Shown in pieces: positions 22,270 to 34,320 of a stretch of DNA of 64,000 nucleotides. Numbering within the stretch: position 1 is the stretch's first letter; every line of letters begins with the position of its first letter. The notes beneath the pieces were generated by a model. The model was given only the letters and a program-made list of their open reading frames with translations. It did not search any database and was not told the origin of the DNA. Source of the stretch: Apodemus sylvaticus (lineage: Eukaryota; Chordata; Mammalia; Rodentia; Muridae); contig NC_067480.1 of the NCBI RefSeq assembly GCF_947179515.1, forward strand, positions 8,923,501-8,987,500. Direction: 5' to 3'. The position numbers and the translations under genes are program-made.

Positions 22270-23230
22270 CATCAGGATGATGTGGGATACTCCTTATTCT
22301 TCATGCCATTGAAATAAGACTTGCGGAGAGGTTGTTTATAATTAAAATAATTCATCTTTTTATGTCAAATGAACATTGTAAATGACATGATTACTTTTGA
22401 GCTAATCTATTATAGATTCCAACGAACAAAAACTAATAGAAGAAACAGAAATTAATAATGGTGCTACACTGCTGCTTATTCTATGATCAATTCTAATGAA
22501 AGCCTGGAACATCAATTCAGCTGTTCTGGTCATAACATTGTCCATATGTGGATTTGCATGTATGTGTCTGTATCATACAATGCATCTAGTGGCTAAAGCA
22601 GTAAGAGTATGTTCAAATAATTCTGGGACAGTTAAATTTTTATTCAATAGTTTCTTCTTTTCAGAGTATTGGGATAATAAGATCTTGAAAATTAAATGAT
22701 ATTTAAGACAGTAAATATGTATCTAGAGAAATTCAATATTTATGAAGATTAACTCTTGTTATATCACACCACACATGTCTAATACTATGCAGATTTATAC
22801 ATATGCTCATGACATGTATACACGCACACAGACAGAAACATCTACAAAAACATATTCAGCATCTCAAATGTGGAAATGTGGACTCTGCCAGGCCTTGGAA
22901 AATTATTCAAGGTCATTCAGGACATGCTGAAAGCCATTACCTTCCTCGAATAGCAAGCCTCCCAGGAGGTGGTGATGAAATTCACCCAGGCTTTGATGAC
23001 TGCTGATGACTCTGAGAGGCAAAGCAGGGTAGCATGCACACCTGCAGACTAATCCAGCTTATCTTCAGTCAGAACTAATAGTGCTATTCATTTTGAGTGA
23101 CCCTAAAACAGTTCTTCACATTCCGACAGTGCCTCTGCAGCCATTAAATCGACTCTCTGGGAACAAATGGGAAAACAAATCAGCGGCAGGCTGTCCCTCT
23201 GCCAGGCTCCCTCAGCTTTGGCTGGGGTCG

Positions 23231-23297
23231 CCTTTACCTTATCCTTTACCTTTACCTTTACCTTATCCTTTACCTTTACCTTTACCTTTACCTTATC
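23231..23297 (+). repeat. (CTTTAC)n hexamer microsatellite
   Basis: Units of CTTTAC alternate with the 5-base variant CTTAT in the pattern 1-3-4, so the array shows a small nested period of its own. About 11 units. Confidence 0.93.
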
Positions 23298-24485
23298 GAA
23301 CCCGTGAGCCAGCAGGCAGACGTCAGGTTCAAGTTAGCCTTGCTTTTCAGTGTTTCCTCCACACACATCCCTAAAAGAGTTCCAGGGGCCGTGGGATGAA
23401 TCTTCAAGTCCAGAAGTCAGAAGTCAGACTCCCAGGTGCTCAGATCCATGGGCTGAGTGATTTTCAGACCAGTGTTTCCCTGCACGGCATTTCCTGTCAC
23501 AGAAGTTTACTCTTACAAGTTCATGTCCCTGTACATGAAGCTCTGATTCAGGGCCTGGCAAATGGCAGCTGACAACAGTTTGTTTCTTATTCAAGAAGAC
23601 AACATTTCTGTGAACTATGTGACAAGGCGTTAAATAACTTCCAAATCTAGGAACCTTGTGACTTGGCAGAACAAAGGCTTGAAGAGATTAATGTCCTCAA
23701 CAAGGAGAAGTGACATAGATTCTTTAATCAAAGATTCTGTTCTCCCAGCCATTGAGAATTCCTGATTTTTGCACCACGATGTAGCCATCTGTCCTTAATG
23801 CATCAGATAAAACATTCAATGACTGTTACTTACATTTGCTATAGCTTCACACAAGAATTCTTTTCATTATTGCATTACTATTTATTTACCTTGTATTCAA
23901 AAATATCTAAACACCCCAAAGGAAAAATATTACAATTAAGCACAAGGTGTTCTGAGTACCTTTCTCCTTACAAGACACTGTTTAGATATTTAGCTATTAG
24001 ATAAATTTAAATAAGATGTCGATACAAATTCTAAGCAAAATCTAAACTATTTTGAACATTGTGAGGTCTTATTACTTTCAGGTCAACAATTGCTTTTCTT
24101 TCTTTTCAATACAATGTTCAGGTAAAAAGCTTGAAAATCATGCTTACAAATTAAAATCACCGCAAAATGAAAACATACAGTTATTTTAAAAGTAAATTAT
24201 AATTTCAAATTATAAATATTTTGTAATCCATAAAATTGTAAATGGCAGGAAGATACTCTGGAAAACATCTTAGTTTCTAAAAGTGAAAATGAAATTGTAT
24301 AATGATACAAAACAACTAAATTAAAAAAAAAAAGTGTTGAGAGGTAGTTTCCTGAGTTCAGACATCTTGGGAACAGGACCAAGTTGCTGGCAGGGTCCAA
24401 ACTGAGCTCGTGTTCCCAGGCTCTGGAACCCAACTCCTATCCTGCTTCTCATGTGTTTGACGTTTGTCTACTAACTGTTAAAGGA

Positions 24486-24931
24486 TGTAAAGAGGAAATA
24501 AGCTCTTATCTTGATATCTAAACTAAGGCACACGAGTCATGAATGTGCTGCTTGTCCTGGCTTAATTGACTACAAGCTGCCTGCCCACTCCTTTGTCCCC
24601 TTGTCACTCTAGATTCCAGGTCAGAGTCCAGGAGGGGACCTGACTGCAAAAGCTGACTCAAGAACCCTGAAAACAGGTGACCTGGGTAAGGCCACTCACC
24701 AATGCCCCTTGCTTTATCTCTTGTATCAGAATATGATTGGTCAATACTAGAGCCCACCCCACTGACCCTTGCTTTCTGTTCCTATCCATAAAAACCTTGT
24801 ATAGTCTCCCTTTGTGGAAGGGTACAGATCCTGAACTGGCCACATCCCTGAGTGCTCAGAAAATATAGTTTTCTTTTTTTAAGCTTTCATATTTGAAGTG
24901 AGACTTCTCAGCTTTCACCCTGAATCCAACA
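24486..24931 (+). mobile_element. Solo LTR, plus strand
   Basis: A 446-bp block starting TGTAAAGAGG and ending GAATCCAACA is flanked by exact 6-bp copies of AAAGGA (24480-24485 and 24932-24937). It has a TATA-like 'tccataaaaacc' near 24785 and an A/T-rich polyadenylation-type region near 24860-24885, in the order expected for U3-R-U5. The TG...CA ends and 6-bp duplication suggest a class II endogenous retrovirus. No internal genes are present. The family name is not assigned. Confidence 0.68.
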
Positions 24932-24939
24932 AAAGGAAG

Positions 24940-27900
24940 AAAAAAGCAGGTCAGCTGCTGATGATAAAACAAAGTCCTTTGTTTTGTATTTATTATGTAC
25001 ACACTGTCTCAAGCAATCGCTCTTAAACAAAGACCTGGATGCCCAGTGAGACCCACTTGTAAAATTTTCTCTGCCCGGAAGAAGGGCAGAAATTGAAAGA
25101 CCCTTGCAGAACCATCTGGCTTGTTCCAGTGGGTTAAATATTGTCAACTATTGATTCAAAAATGTAATCTGGATTCTAAAATCTACCACTGTCATTATTT
25201 TAAATATATCTGATCTGAAATTACCAAAATGACAGTTATAAAAGATTTATTCTAAACCCCTTTGCAAAGAGGATGAAAGCGACAAGTCCTTTCACCACCT
25301 ACACAAATAGACCACTTCAATACTACTTCAGGTGTGGCCATCTGCCCAACAGCTTAATCATTGCTGCCTCAGAGGAAGCAGACATTTGTGGTTAAAGCCT
25401 TGGGGAAGGCAAGAGATGAGCTCAATATTTGTTCTATGTACCTTTTCATACCTCATGACCAGCACAGTGTTCTGACAAAATTGAGTTCTTAGCAAAGACT
25501 GAATCAATAAAAGCATGGCTTTTTATCTCAAAAAATGTAAAAATGTAGTTAGAGGACAGCATGAGAGTTCCCTCTATGACACAGACAACCAAATTCCCCT
25601 TTAAAAATACTTCCTTTACAAAGCAATGCATGAGCCCCACAGATCCTTTTAGCGCTGCTAGCTTTCCTCTAGTGCCAAGAGTTAACACAGTTTCATGACA
25701 TCTTGATTGACACTCCAAAAAGCAACTGTTCTTGGGATATATGAGATTCCACAGAGCACAGCTTTCCTTGGTTGAGGGAATGCTATGTCAATTTTTGATT
25801 CACTTACAGGTAAGCACTGCTGTTTGCTAGGTAATGATGTCACAATTGTTGTTGACAAACCATGGACAACTGGATTTCCCCTTTGCTCAACCGGACCATC
25901 TGGCAGGCTCTGGCATGTGTTCAAAGAGAGACATTCACTATCTTCTGTCTTGAGAAGAAATACTTTCTCAAACAATATATTATGTGTATAGGTTTTCATA
26001 TCTAACTAATCCTTTGTGTCTATTAAAAGCAACCAACTCAGAAGTCCAGATCAGCAATACCCATTTCACTTACACCATGGGTATTTCAAGAAAATGTCAA
26101 ATATCAGAGAAGATGCAGACAGACTCTTGTTCTCAAATCTGTACTCTGCACAGCTGTGGCTGTGAAGATAAAACCCAGAGATGAGCCTGGAGAACAGAAG
26201 AGAATGCTAACATTCCTCCACAGACACACTGCTACCTAGGCTCCTACTTTTATTCCTTTTCCTGGCTTTCATTTTAACCTTGATGATCCCTTTGGCTACC
26301 AGAAGTCATGATGGCAACCCAAACAAGCAGCAGGATTAAATACAAATTAGAAGGCATTGGTCTTGATTATTGAGTTATCACCTCTCCTATACAAAAGTAG
26401 AAAGGGTCCTTTAAGCACATCCAAAATTATAGTGAACATATTCAAAATTGATGACCTCATAATAAAATATTAATCCCGTGAACACCCTTTCATTAAGCAC
26501 AAATACACTCGCATGTGCACGTGAACGCACACACACACATACACATACACACATATTAGAGCCACTTAAGTTTTTCACTCTTGGTATTAGCATGCACCCA
26601 GCTGATGGCACTCACAACCCATTCAAACAGGAAATGCTTATCTTTTCCAGTCTACCGCATTCTTATTTGCCTTACTTCAAACTGTCATCAAGCTAAGAAG
26701 GAAGTCTGAGGATGAGGACATTTCTAAGCAATTGTCATTTATTCCTTTTCATTGAAGATGCAGTTTAACAGCTAGAAGCAAAAGCTGAGGATGAGCAACC
26801 GTTTTTATTCAAGTCTGTAGAAACATAACAATATAAGGCAACTGCCTTCAAGAGACACAGAGATTATTTATTATAAGAAGCAACATAGAGATCATTGGGA
26901 AAATGAAACCTGTGGGCTCCTTCAGTCTTCAGATGGTTATGGTTTTACTATAATATGTCCTTCCCTCCATATACACACAAACACACATGTACACAGACAT
27001 ACTCAGTTGAGTAAATCGGAACACCCCCATGTACCAAAAAGAATTATATCTGGTGGCAGCTCACAAGGGCTGGTGAGTACATTTTACTCCCAATCATTTG
27101 AAAACAGGAGGAGGTTGGAATGTAAATTCAATAATTAAATGATCTAGATACTATAGGATAGCACACCACAACTAATTCCCGACAATGGCGGTTTTGAAGC
27201 CCTAGTGCTCCAGAGTCGCCGCCATCCAGTAGGGCACGGCTGCAACCTTGACTTGACACTTTACACAAAGCACAAGTTTCAGGGGGCTCTTCGTGCACTC
27301 CACTGTCTGTATTCATTGGTGTCCTTGACACAGCACAGAGATAATACGACCCTGGCAAGGCTTCCTGTCTGTCTATGAAGATAGAAAAGGATTCCATCGA
27401 TAAATCTCATTACACCACACAAACACCTAAGGACGTCCCCACGGATCACTGCAGAGCCAGGTCTGAATTTCAAAGATGTGCCTTCAGTTACTGTAATTAC
27501 AGAAACAACCAGGAAGACAGAGAAGACTCTTGGAGACTCCAAGAGTCTTATACAGAGGTATGCAAGGTATGCAGAGTGGCGTTGACTGCAGCTGTTTGTT
27601 CTAACCTCTGAAAACAAAACCTAAAACCAGACACTTTATAGAGGAGGAAGCTTCTGACTTCATACTCAGCATGCCTGGCGAACAAAATTAAAGCAAAACA
27701 AAGATGCACAGAAAAAAAACTCGTTATTCAGGAAAAATCCCAAACTTTCTCTGAGCTCATGACAGGCATTGATTGTTAAATGATTCCTCCATACAGAAGG
27801 CACACTGAGGGCAAGCCCCTGAGCTACATTCTACTAAGCATAGGAACATAAAAGTCATTCTCCATCTCAAGAAATTAACTCTATAACTTAAAAAACAAAT

Positions 27901-28660
27901 GAATAAATACAGAATTACAATCTAAAATGTGAAAATGTGTTGAAATGTGAAACTATTCTCTGATGGCTCACCGTAAAACTTGATAATCTAGGGAAAGCTT
28001 TGCAATCAGAATAAACACAGCAGGCTCGTGACACAGAAAACAATAAAGGAGAGAGGACATCCTAGGCAAATCACCAGATCCTAAATATATTTCTGGTACT
28101 GTATTAATATTTTGACTGCAGTTTTTGTTATCAGTTTCTTCAGGCCTTAAAGTGATCTCAAATGTGTCTAAAGTTTATTATAGAATAAGAACAATATCAT
28201 TTGCATTATAAGTAGAGTATCTTATGCCATATAAAACTTAAAATTTTCATTATTCAAAAAATCAATAATTGTCAAGACAACAATATCTGAATAAACAAGA
28301 GTAAAAGTACGAGGTACTTTGGGCTTGCTATACTTGTTAGTGTGTTATGGCATTGAGCCACTGTATCCATCAGTCAGCACACAGTATCAGGTAATATCAT
28401 CACACTAAGATGTGCACATGAAGGCCAAAATGATATTTGTAAAGGTCAGTAGGGAAGAAATTCAAAAGGGCATTAAGAAGAGAGTGGTTACCCAACCTCA
28501 AAGAATAGAATTTTGAAAAAGGCCTGCCTGCCACCACTGAGGGAGAGGCTCAACAGTCTAGCTAGTTCTACAGAGTTCCCCACATGCAGATGCGTCTTCT
28601 GAAGAGAACACAATGAGAAATGTTGAAGATAAATTTTTGTGCAACCAGGAAATTCCCAGC
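24940..28660. other. Mostly unique noncoding sequence
   Basis: No gene was recognised. It contains a short CA run (about 26526-26556) and a 27-bp palindrome (27523-27549). Much of 27700-28460 is AT-rich. Confidence 0.5.
27523..27549. other. 27-bp perfect palindrome with one central base
   Basis: AAGACTCTTGGAG, a single A, then CTCCAAGAGTCTT: two perfect 13-bp arms with a 1-base centre. It lies in otherwise unique sequence, not in a recognised repeat. Confidence 0.85.
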
Positions 28661-28686
28661 ATGCTTCACTCCTGGCTTTTTTTAAA

Positions 28687-29407
28687 TTTTTTATTCTATA
28701 TATTCTGTATTTACATTTCAAGTGAGTTTTCCTTTCCTGGATCCCCCCTCCCTGAAAGTCCCATAAGCCCTCTTCCCTCCCCCTATTTCTCACTCCACCC
28801 CTTCCCACTTCCCTGTCCTGGTATTCCCTACACTGCTGCACTGAGCCTTTCCAGGACCAGGGGCCACTCCTTCCTTCTTCTTGGGCATCATTTGATATGT
28901 GAATTGTGTCTTGGGTATTCCAAGCTTCTAGGCTAATATCCATTTATCAGTGAGTGCATACCATGAGTGTTCTTTTGAGAGTACATTACCTCACTTAGGA
29001 TGATGTTCTCCAGTTTCATGAATTCATTGTTTCTAATGGCTGAATAGTACTCCATTGTCTATACATACCACATTTTCTGTATCCATTCCTCTGTTGAGGG
29101 ACATCTGGGTCTTTCCAGCTTCTGGCTATTATAAATAGGGCTGCTATGAACATAGTGGAGCATGTGTCCTTATTACATGCTGGAGAATCCTCTGGGTATA
29201 TGCCCAATGCAAATCAAACTAACCCTGAGATTTCACCTCACACCAGTCAGATTGGCTAAGATTAAAAACTGAGAAGAAAACAGGTTCTGGAGAGGATGTG
29301 GAGAAAGAGGAACACTCTTCCACTGCTAGTAGGGTTGCAAGCTGGTACGACAACTCTGAAAGTCAGTCGGCAGTTCCTCAGAAAACTGGGAATGATACTT
29401 CCAGAGG
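28687..29407 (-). mobile_element. L1 insertion with 5' inversion (twin priming) and 19-bp target duplication
   Basis: The left part (28687-29205) is a minus-strand L1: poly(A) as 'ttttttattcta', the G-rich 3' UTR in reverse, and the end of ORF2. The right part (29206-29407) is L1 ORF2 on the plus strand ('cctgagatttcacctcacac', 'gaggatgtggagaaagagga', 'caactctgaaagtcagtcgg'), which lies upstream of the left part in the L1 consensus. Both sides carry the same ACTCCTGGCTTTTTTTAAA (28668-28686 and 29408-29426). Inverted 5' segment plus long duplication is the known signature of twin-primed reverse transcription. About 20 nt of L1 are lost at the inversion junction. Confidence 0.9.
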
Positions 29408-29426
29408 ACTCCTGGCTTTTTTTAAA

Positions 29427-29611
29427 ACAAACAAAAAAATTTTATTTATTTACTGTATGATTATTCTACTGCATATACATCCACCTGCCTGAAGAGGACT
29501 TCATATCCCCCTGTAGATGGTTGTGAGTCACCATGTGGTTGCTGGGAATTGATCTCATGACCTCTGGAAGAGCAGCCTGTGCTCATAACCACTGAACCAT
29601 CTCACCAGCCC
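29427..29611 (-). repeat. B2 SINE, minus strand
   Basis: The reversed B2: A/T-rich tail at 29427-29460, 'ttgtgagtcaccatgtggttg', 'ctgggaattgatctcatgac', 'ctctggaagagcagcctgtg', 'ctcataaccactgaaccatctcaccagccc'. The 5' end is intact at 29611. It lies right next to the right target duplication of the L1. Confidence 0.9.
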
Positions 29612-29614
29612 TAC

Positions 29615-30715
29615 TTCTTGCTTTTATATCGTTTTCTATACTTTATCCAAATAAAAAGGGTGTTCCCATAACACAGAAGCGATATGATATCTTAACATAG
29701 AGATAATGTGTTAGGACAGAGTAATGTTACTTTGTTCCTTCCTACTGAAACCTACATCATGCCTTGTTGTTTCCAATTATCATGTCATAAGTCATGGTGG
29801 CATTCAGGTGGTAAGGACCATCTTAAGATCAGAGCTAATAGCTAGTAAGTACTAGAGAAGCTAGCTGGATGTAATTAATATGGTAAGTGGTTTCCAGAAC
29901 ACTTGAAGAAGGATTGGGCATGTGCTCCCTGTGAAGACATAACATCCCTCCTTAATTCCAGGGGTGCGGGAGTCAGTGCATACTGTCTCTGCTTTGATAA
30001 CTGGACAAAATGCTCTAAATCCCTTGTGAAGCAATTCAGATTCATTTCCTTCCTAGCCAACCTGATTATTTTCTGCCTGTACATTTCAAAAGCCCTCCAC
30101 TAGACTGCCCATCTATCTCATTCCTAAGGAGTCATTTGCCAGAGATTACTGTGGGTCAAAATCTGGTAATTAGCATTTTAAACTTGATCTCATTGTAGTA
30201 ACTGCTCTCCACGTGTTCTCTGTAATTCCCATGGCATTATCCCATTGAGACAGCAACCCTGTTGTACTGAAGTGCCCCTAAATTATACCTAACTGGCAGA
30301 GTGCTGGTGCCTCAGGGGTCTTGGAGGGTGGGGAAGTGTCACCATGCTTTCCCAGAAGGCATGACTTGGGCAGCAGAACAGAATGCACACAAACATAGCC
30401 AACCAACATCCCCGTTTCTGAAGCAGCAGACTCCTCCCTCTTTAGGATTCAGGGACAGTGCTACAAGCTCTTTAACTTTACTAACTGTGAGCCAACTTTA
30501 TGTGTGTGTGCATTTAGAGCAACCAATTCAACATGTCAGCTTTGCCTCCATCAAGTCATTAAAGCAACACATTAAATTCTGAATCCCAAATAAGGTGCAT
30601 TCAGTTCGATGAATTTAGTCTTGTCTGATTATATTTCAGCCCATTTCTAAAAAAAAAAAAAAAAAAAAAAATCCACCCATGGTTACTTGCACACTATTAA
30701 TAACAGAGACTGGCG
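29615..30715. other. Unique noncoding sequence with an isolated poly(A) run
   Basis: No gene was recognised. A run of about 22 A (30649-30670) has no SINE, L1 or mRNA-like body that I recognise upstream. Confidence 0.5.
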
Positions 30716-30719
30716 AGGT

Positions 30720-31690
30720 CTCAGCTATGTGTGTTTCTTTTGGATTCTGCTCTTTATTTAAATAAAATTTCAAAATGACGTTAAAAGTGCACGGATGGTA
30801 TAGAGACCTCCAATATACCCCTTAGGCAAATTCAATAAGTATTAACACTCTTGCCTTCTCTAATATTCTACATTTTGTTACATGCATACACTCTCATACA
30901 CATGCACATATTATGAAATGCTTGTCACTTGTGAGAGAATTGCAGGTGTGATGCCCCAAGAACAAGAACGCCCTCTTAAACACAATTACCAAAAATGAAA
31001 ACTAGGAAAGATCTAATTACTGTTATGTAACTCAGTGTCCTTGCTTAAAATTTATCATTTGCCCCAAAAATATCCTTTATGCTTACATTTTTGTGGATTA
31101 TGCAGCATACTTAAATTTTTCTAGGTAAAATTTCTTTCCGTTCATTGCTATTAAATATAGTATTATTGGCTCTAGCAAATTTGCAGTACACAGTACAGCA
31201 CTTTTAACTACTGCATAGCATATCTCCTGAAGGTATTCACATGGCACTCCTCAAACTTGATATCCACTGAGTAACAACTGGAGAATTCTTCTGCCTTTCA
31301 GTGGTTGGAAGCCACTCTTCAACTGTGGTTTGGTTGGTTCAGTCACCTGACAGGCCTGATGAGTGCAATCAGGAGGACTGATGCTTCTGCAGCTGACTTA
31401 TTTCACTTAGCAGATGTTAACTACGTTCATTCATGCTGTCACATACTATAGGACTCCTTCAGTTTCAAAGGTCAAGTGACATTATGTATATAAAACACCA
31501 TATATATGCATATATATGTATATGAGCACATCCACACACATCCACATACACATATGTGTTCATTCACCTATTGGTAGACATTAAGCTTATATCCACATCT
31601 TGACTATTGTGAATGCTAGTATAGATACCTCTTAAGCACCCAAATTCCAATTCTTTTTATATATAAGCAATCACTGTTTTCATAACAAGT
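30720..31690 (-). mobile_element. Ancient L1 (L1M-class) 3' end, minus strand
   Basis: The right half (31370-31690) matches the reversed end of old mammalian L1 ORF2: 'cttatttcacttagcagatg', 'gttcattcatgctgtcacat', 'cacctattggtagacattaa', 'ccacatcttgactattgtga'. The left half resembles an L1M 3' UTR read in reverse ('gagagaattgcaggtgtgatg', 'ccccaagaacaagaacgccc'). Divergence is high and no frame survives. Confidence 0.6.
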
Positions 31691-31719
31691 GTACACCCGA
31701 CTAACAGAGCCCAGGGCTG

Positions 31720-31858
31720 GGGAGCTTTTCAATGCACTGGTGGATTTGATTTGCTAGCATTTGCTCTGGACGTTTGCACCTATGTTTATCTCACTATTGA
31801 TCTTTCTTACAGTGGCTTTGTCTGGCTTTGGTATCAATATAATGCTGCTGGTACAATG
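31720..31858 (-). mobile_element. L1 ORF2 reverse-transcriptase-region fragment, minus strand
   Basis: 'ggtggatttgatttgctagc', 'ctctggacgtttgcacctat' and 'gtctggctttggtatcaata' are the reversed L1 RT-domain region, well known for 'ggttttggtatcagggtaatgctgg'. It is directly followed by a plus-strand segment of the same gene. Confidence 0.65.
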
Positions 31859-31861
31859 AGT

Positions 31862-32162
31862 ATTTATATGCCAACAGATGGATGATCTAGAAAAAGTTAG
31901 TTCCTAAAATATAAAACCTATCAAGACTGAGTTCTGAAGAGATATAGCGCCACAGTCAATAGACTAACAATTAATATAGAAATGAGCTAGGAGATCAAAC
32001 CCTCCCAATGAGAGAAAACCAGGACTGGGAAATTTTACCAGTGAGTTCTACCTAGCAATTAATTCTTAACAGTAGTCCTTCTTCCACACTGTCCTCAACA
32101 AGAATGAAGAGAAGACGAAATCTTCAAATCTTTTCATAAGGTCATTTACTCTGACAGTATAC
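31862..32162 (+). mobile_element. L1 ORF2 fragment, plus strand, inverted relative to neighbour
   Basis: 'caacagatggatgatctaga', 'acctatcaagactgagttct', 'ttaccagtgagttctaccta' and 'catttactctgacagtatac' follow the L1 ORF2 order upstream of, and overlapping by about 30 bp, the start of the minus-strand piece to its left. It is heavily diverged. Confidence 0.65.
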
Positions 32163-32164
32163 AG

Positions 32165-32678
32165 AGTAAGTCTTTTGAGCAGTCCTACAAAATGTCAACG
32201 ATGCTAGACATTAAAGTTACTTTCTGACTTCAGGTAAAAGCAACTGCTTTGACTTCATAGAAGAACTAAAAACAGAAGGGGTCAGATGGGGAAGGAGTGC
32301 GAAGAGGCTCAGCTTCCCACCTGCTTGCTTCACACTGTTTAAACTCTCAGGGTCTTACACCTTCCCCACCGATGCTTTCCCTTCCCATTATGACTTGCCT
32401 GCACTGCATATTGTATTAACAAGGCAAGACTCATGCTTACTATCCCCCACCCAGAACCCAATGCCCAGTCACTGCCAGAGGAAGGCTAAGCTCACGAGAT
32501 CACGTCTCTGGGTACTTTCCCACGTGTTCAGCCATTTGCACTATTCCTTTAAACTTGGCAATGTGTCTTCAAAATAATCTTGTCAGGAAAATTAAGTGGA
32601 TAAACTGCTTTTGCACATGTCTGCAGTAGATGGAGACCCTGACTGAGATGACCCTTTCATTTCTACTGTGTCATTTCT
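32165..32678. other. Unique noncoding sequence
   Basis: No gene or repeat was recognised. Confidence 0.45.
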
Positions 32679-32680
32679 AG

Positions 32681-33182
32681 CCAGTCAAGATGTCTAAGAT
32701 CAAAAATTCAGGAGACAATAGTTGCTGGCGAGGATGTGGCAAAAGAGAAACACTTCTCCACTGATGGTGGGACTGCAAGCTGGTACAACCACTCTGGAAA
32801 TCAGTCTGGCGGTTCCTCAGAAAACAGGGCGTGTCACTTCCAGAGGATCCTACTATACTACTTCTGGGCATACACCCAGAGGATTCCCCAGCATGTAATA
32901 AGGATACATGTTCCACTATGTTCATAGCAGCCCTATTTATAATAGCCAGAAGCTGGAAAGAATCCAGATGTCCCTCAACGGAGGAATAGAAACAGAAAGT
33001 GTCGTATACACAATGGAATACTACTCAATTATTAAAAACAATGAATTCATGAAATTGCTAGGCAAATAAGTGGAGCAGGAAAATATCATCCTAAGTGAGG
33101 TAACTCAATCACAAAAGAACACACATGGTATGCACTCACTGATAAGTGGATATTAGCCCAGAAGCTTGGAATACCCAAGAAA
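32681..33182 (+). mobile_element. L1 ORF2 3' fragment ending early
   Basis: The end of L1 ORF2: 'aagatcaaaaattcaggaga', 'ggcgaggatgtggcaaaaga', 'gcaagctggtacaaccactc', 'cagcatgtaataaggataca', 'tatttataatagccagaagc', 'gtatgcactcactgataagt', 'tggaatacccaag'. It stops there and runs into 'aaaaaagaaat'; the usual 3' UTR with its G-rich tract is missing. No target duplication was matched by eye. Frame broken. Confidence 0.85.
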
Positions 33183-33257
33183 AAAGAAATCTTCATCCTT
33201 TACCAAACACTGAGGTGATTATGATCAAGCAACCAAAAACTGTTCTGACAAAAGGGA

Positions 33258-33258
<1 letters not shown>

Positions 33259-33292
<34 letters not shown>

Positions 33293-33314
33293 CCCATATA
33301 TACATATACATAAG

Positions 33315-33360
<46 letters not shown>
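33259..33360 (+). repeat. (TC)n then (CA)n microsatellite
   Basis: 'ctctctctctctctctttctctc' up to 33292, a short 'tatatacatatacataagc' link, then about 22 CA units up to 33359. Confidence 0.96.
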
Positions 33361-33361
<1 letters not shown>

Positions 33362-33364
33362 TAG

Positions 33365-34200
33365 AACTGGTGTGAAAAAAAAATCATTAGCTGCTTACAA
33401 ACTAAGTTCAAACAGCTACAAGAGGGATCAATAGATGACCACAGAATCTCCTAATGGATTTTCAATGATCAGATCTTTTAAAAAGTCTTTTTATAATGTG
33501 ACAAAAAAAATCACAACTTTGTGCCTATCCCAAATCATTTAGTTCTATAATATCGCAAAAGAATTAAAATCTAAAAAGTTAAGAACAATACAACAGTATA
33601 TAGGGAAAATGCATACAACAATACATTTCCTGAATTGAAAATATGTTTTCCTGGATGTTTCTATGTGCAGTAGCTATACCAATGAGCACCTAACAGGAAG
33701 GCAGACTCAAAACATCAGGATTCTAATAGAGCCCCAGATGGGCACAAGACCTAAATAAATCACTTTTTATTTTTTGAAGTTAATATATAATTATATCATT
33801 TTCCCCTTTCCAATGTATGCTTCATTCCTTGCTTGATCTCAAATTCATGGCCTCTGGCCTCTTTTTCTGTAATCATTATTATATACAATATATTATTTAT
33901 ACATCATATAATTATATGTATATAATAACAATATACATTATTTCCCACTTAACAAGCGGGAAATCAAAATCTAGCTAACTTCCTTGGTCTGGCGAGGTCA
34001 TGAATCTTGGAGGAGAACCTACAATCCCCACTTTAGTACCCAAAAATAAGTGTGCCTTTCACCCCTCAACAAAGTAACTTCTCTTTCCAATACACAGAGA
34101 CCATTTAGGAAACCCATTAATGACTCAAACGCAGAGAATGTGGGATCATGTGGTGTTCAGCCCCACCTGATCGATCCAAACAAATCATTTTTTAAAAGGA
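33365..34200. other. AT-rich noncoding sequence
   Basis: No gene was recognised. The stretch 33865-33945 is almost entirely A/T with TATA-like repeats. Confidence 0.5.
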
Positions 34201-34202
34201 AA

Positions 34203-34320
34203 GGGAAGGCTTGTGAGGTGACTTGGCTGGATTAAGGTGCTTGCCACCAAGCCTGGCAACCTCAAGTCATCCCCTCAATCGTATAGCGGAAGGAGAGGAC
34301 ATCTGGCAAGTGTAAATCTA
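34203..34320 (+). repeat. Rodent tRNA-derived SINE
   Basis: 'gaggtgacttggctggatta', 'aggtgcttgccaccaagcctgg', then 'gcggaaggagaggacatctggcaag'. It has the arrangement of the same SINE group as the minus-strand copy at 3.6 kb. Its tail is the CA array that follows. Confidence 0.6.

Larger units (their letters stand above)
21980..24479. other. Low-repeat noncoding interval
   Basis: I see little dispersed repeat here, apart from a hexamer array at 23231-23297. A perfect DR1-type site and a strong hairpin lie at 22216-22269, listed separately. No gene was recognised. Confidence 0.5.

Noticed and set aside
28488..28943. A 151-codon minus-strand open frame
   Set aside because: Most of it lies over the reversed G-rich L1 3' UTR, which is non-coding in L1.
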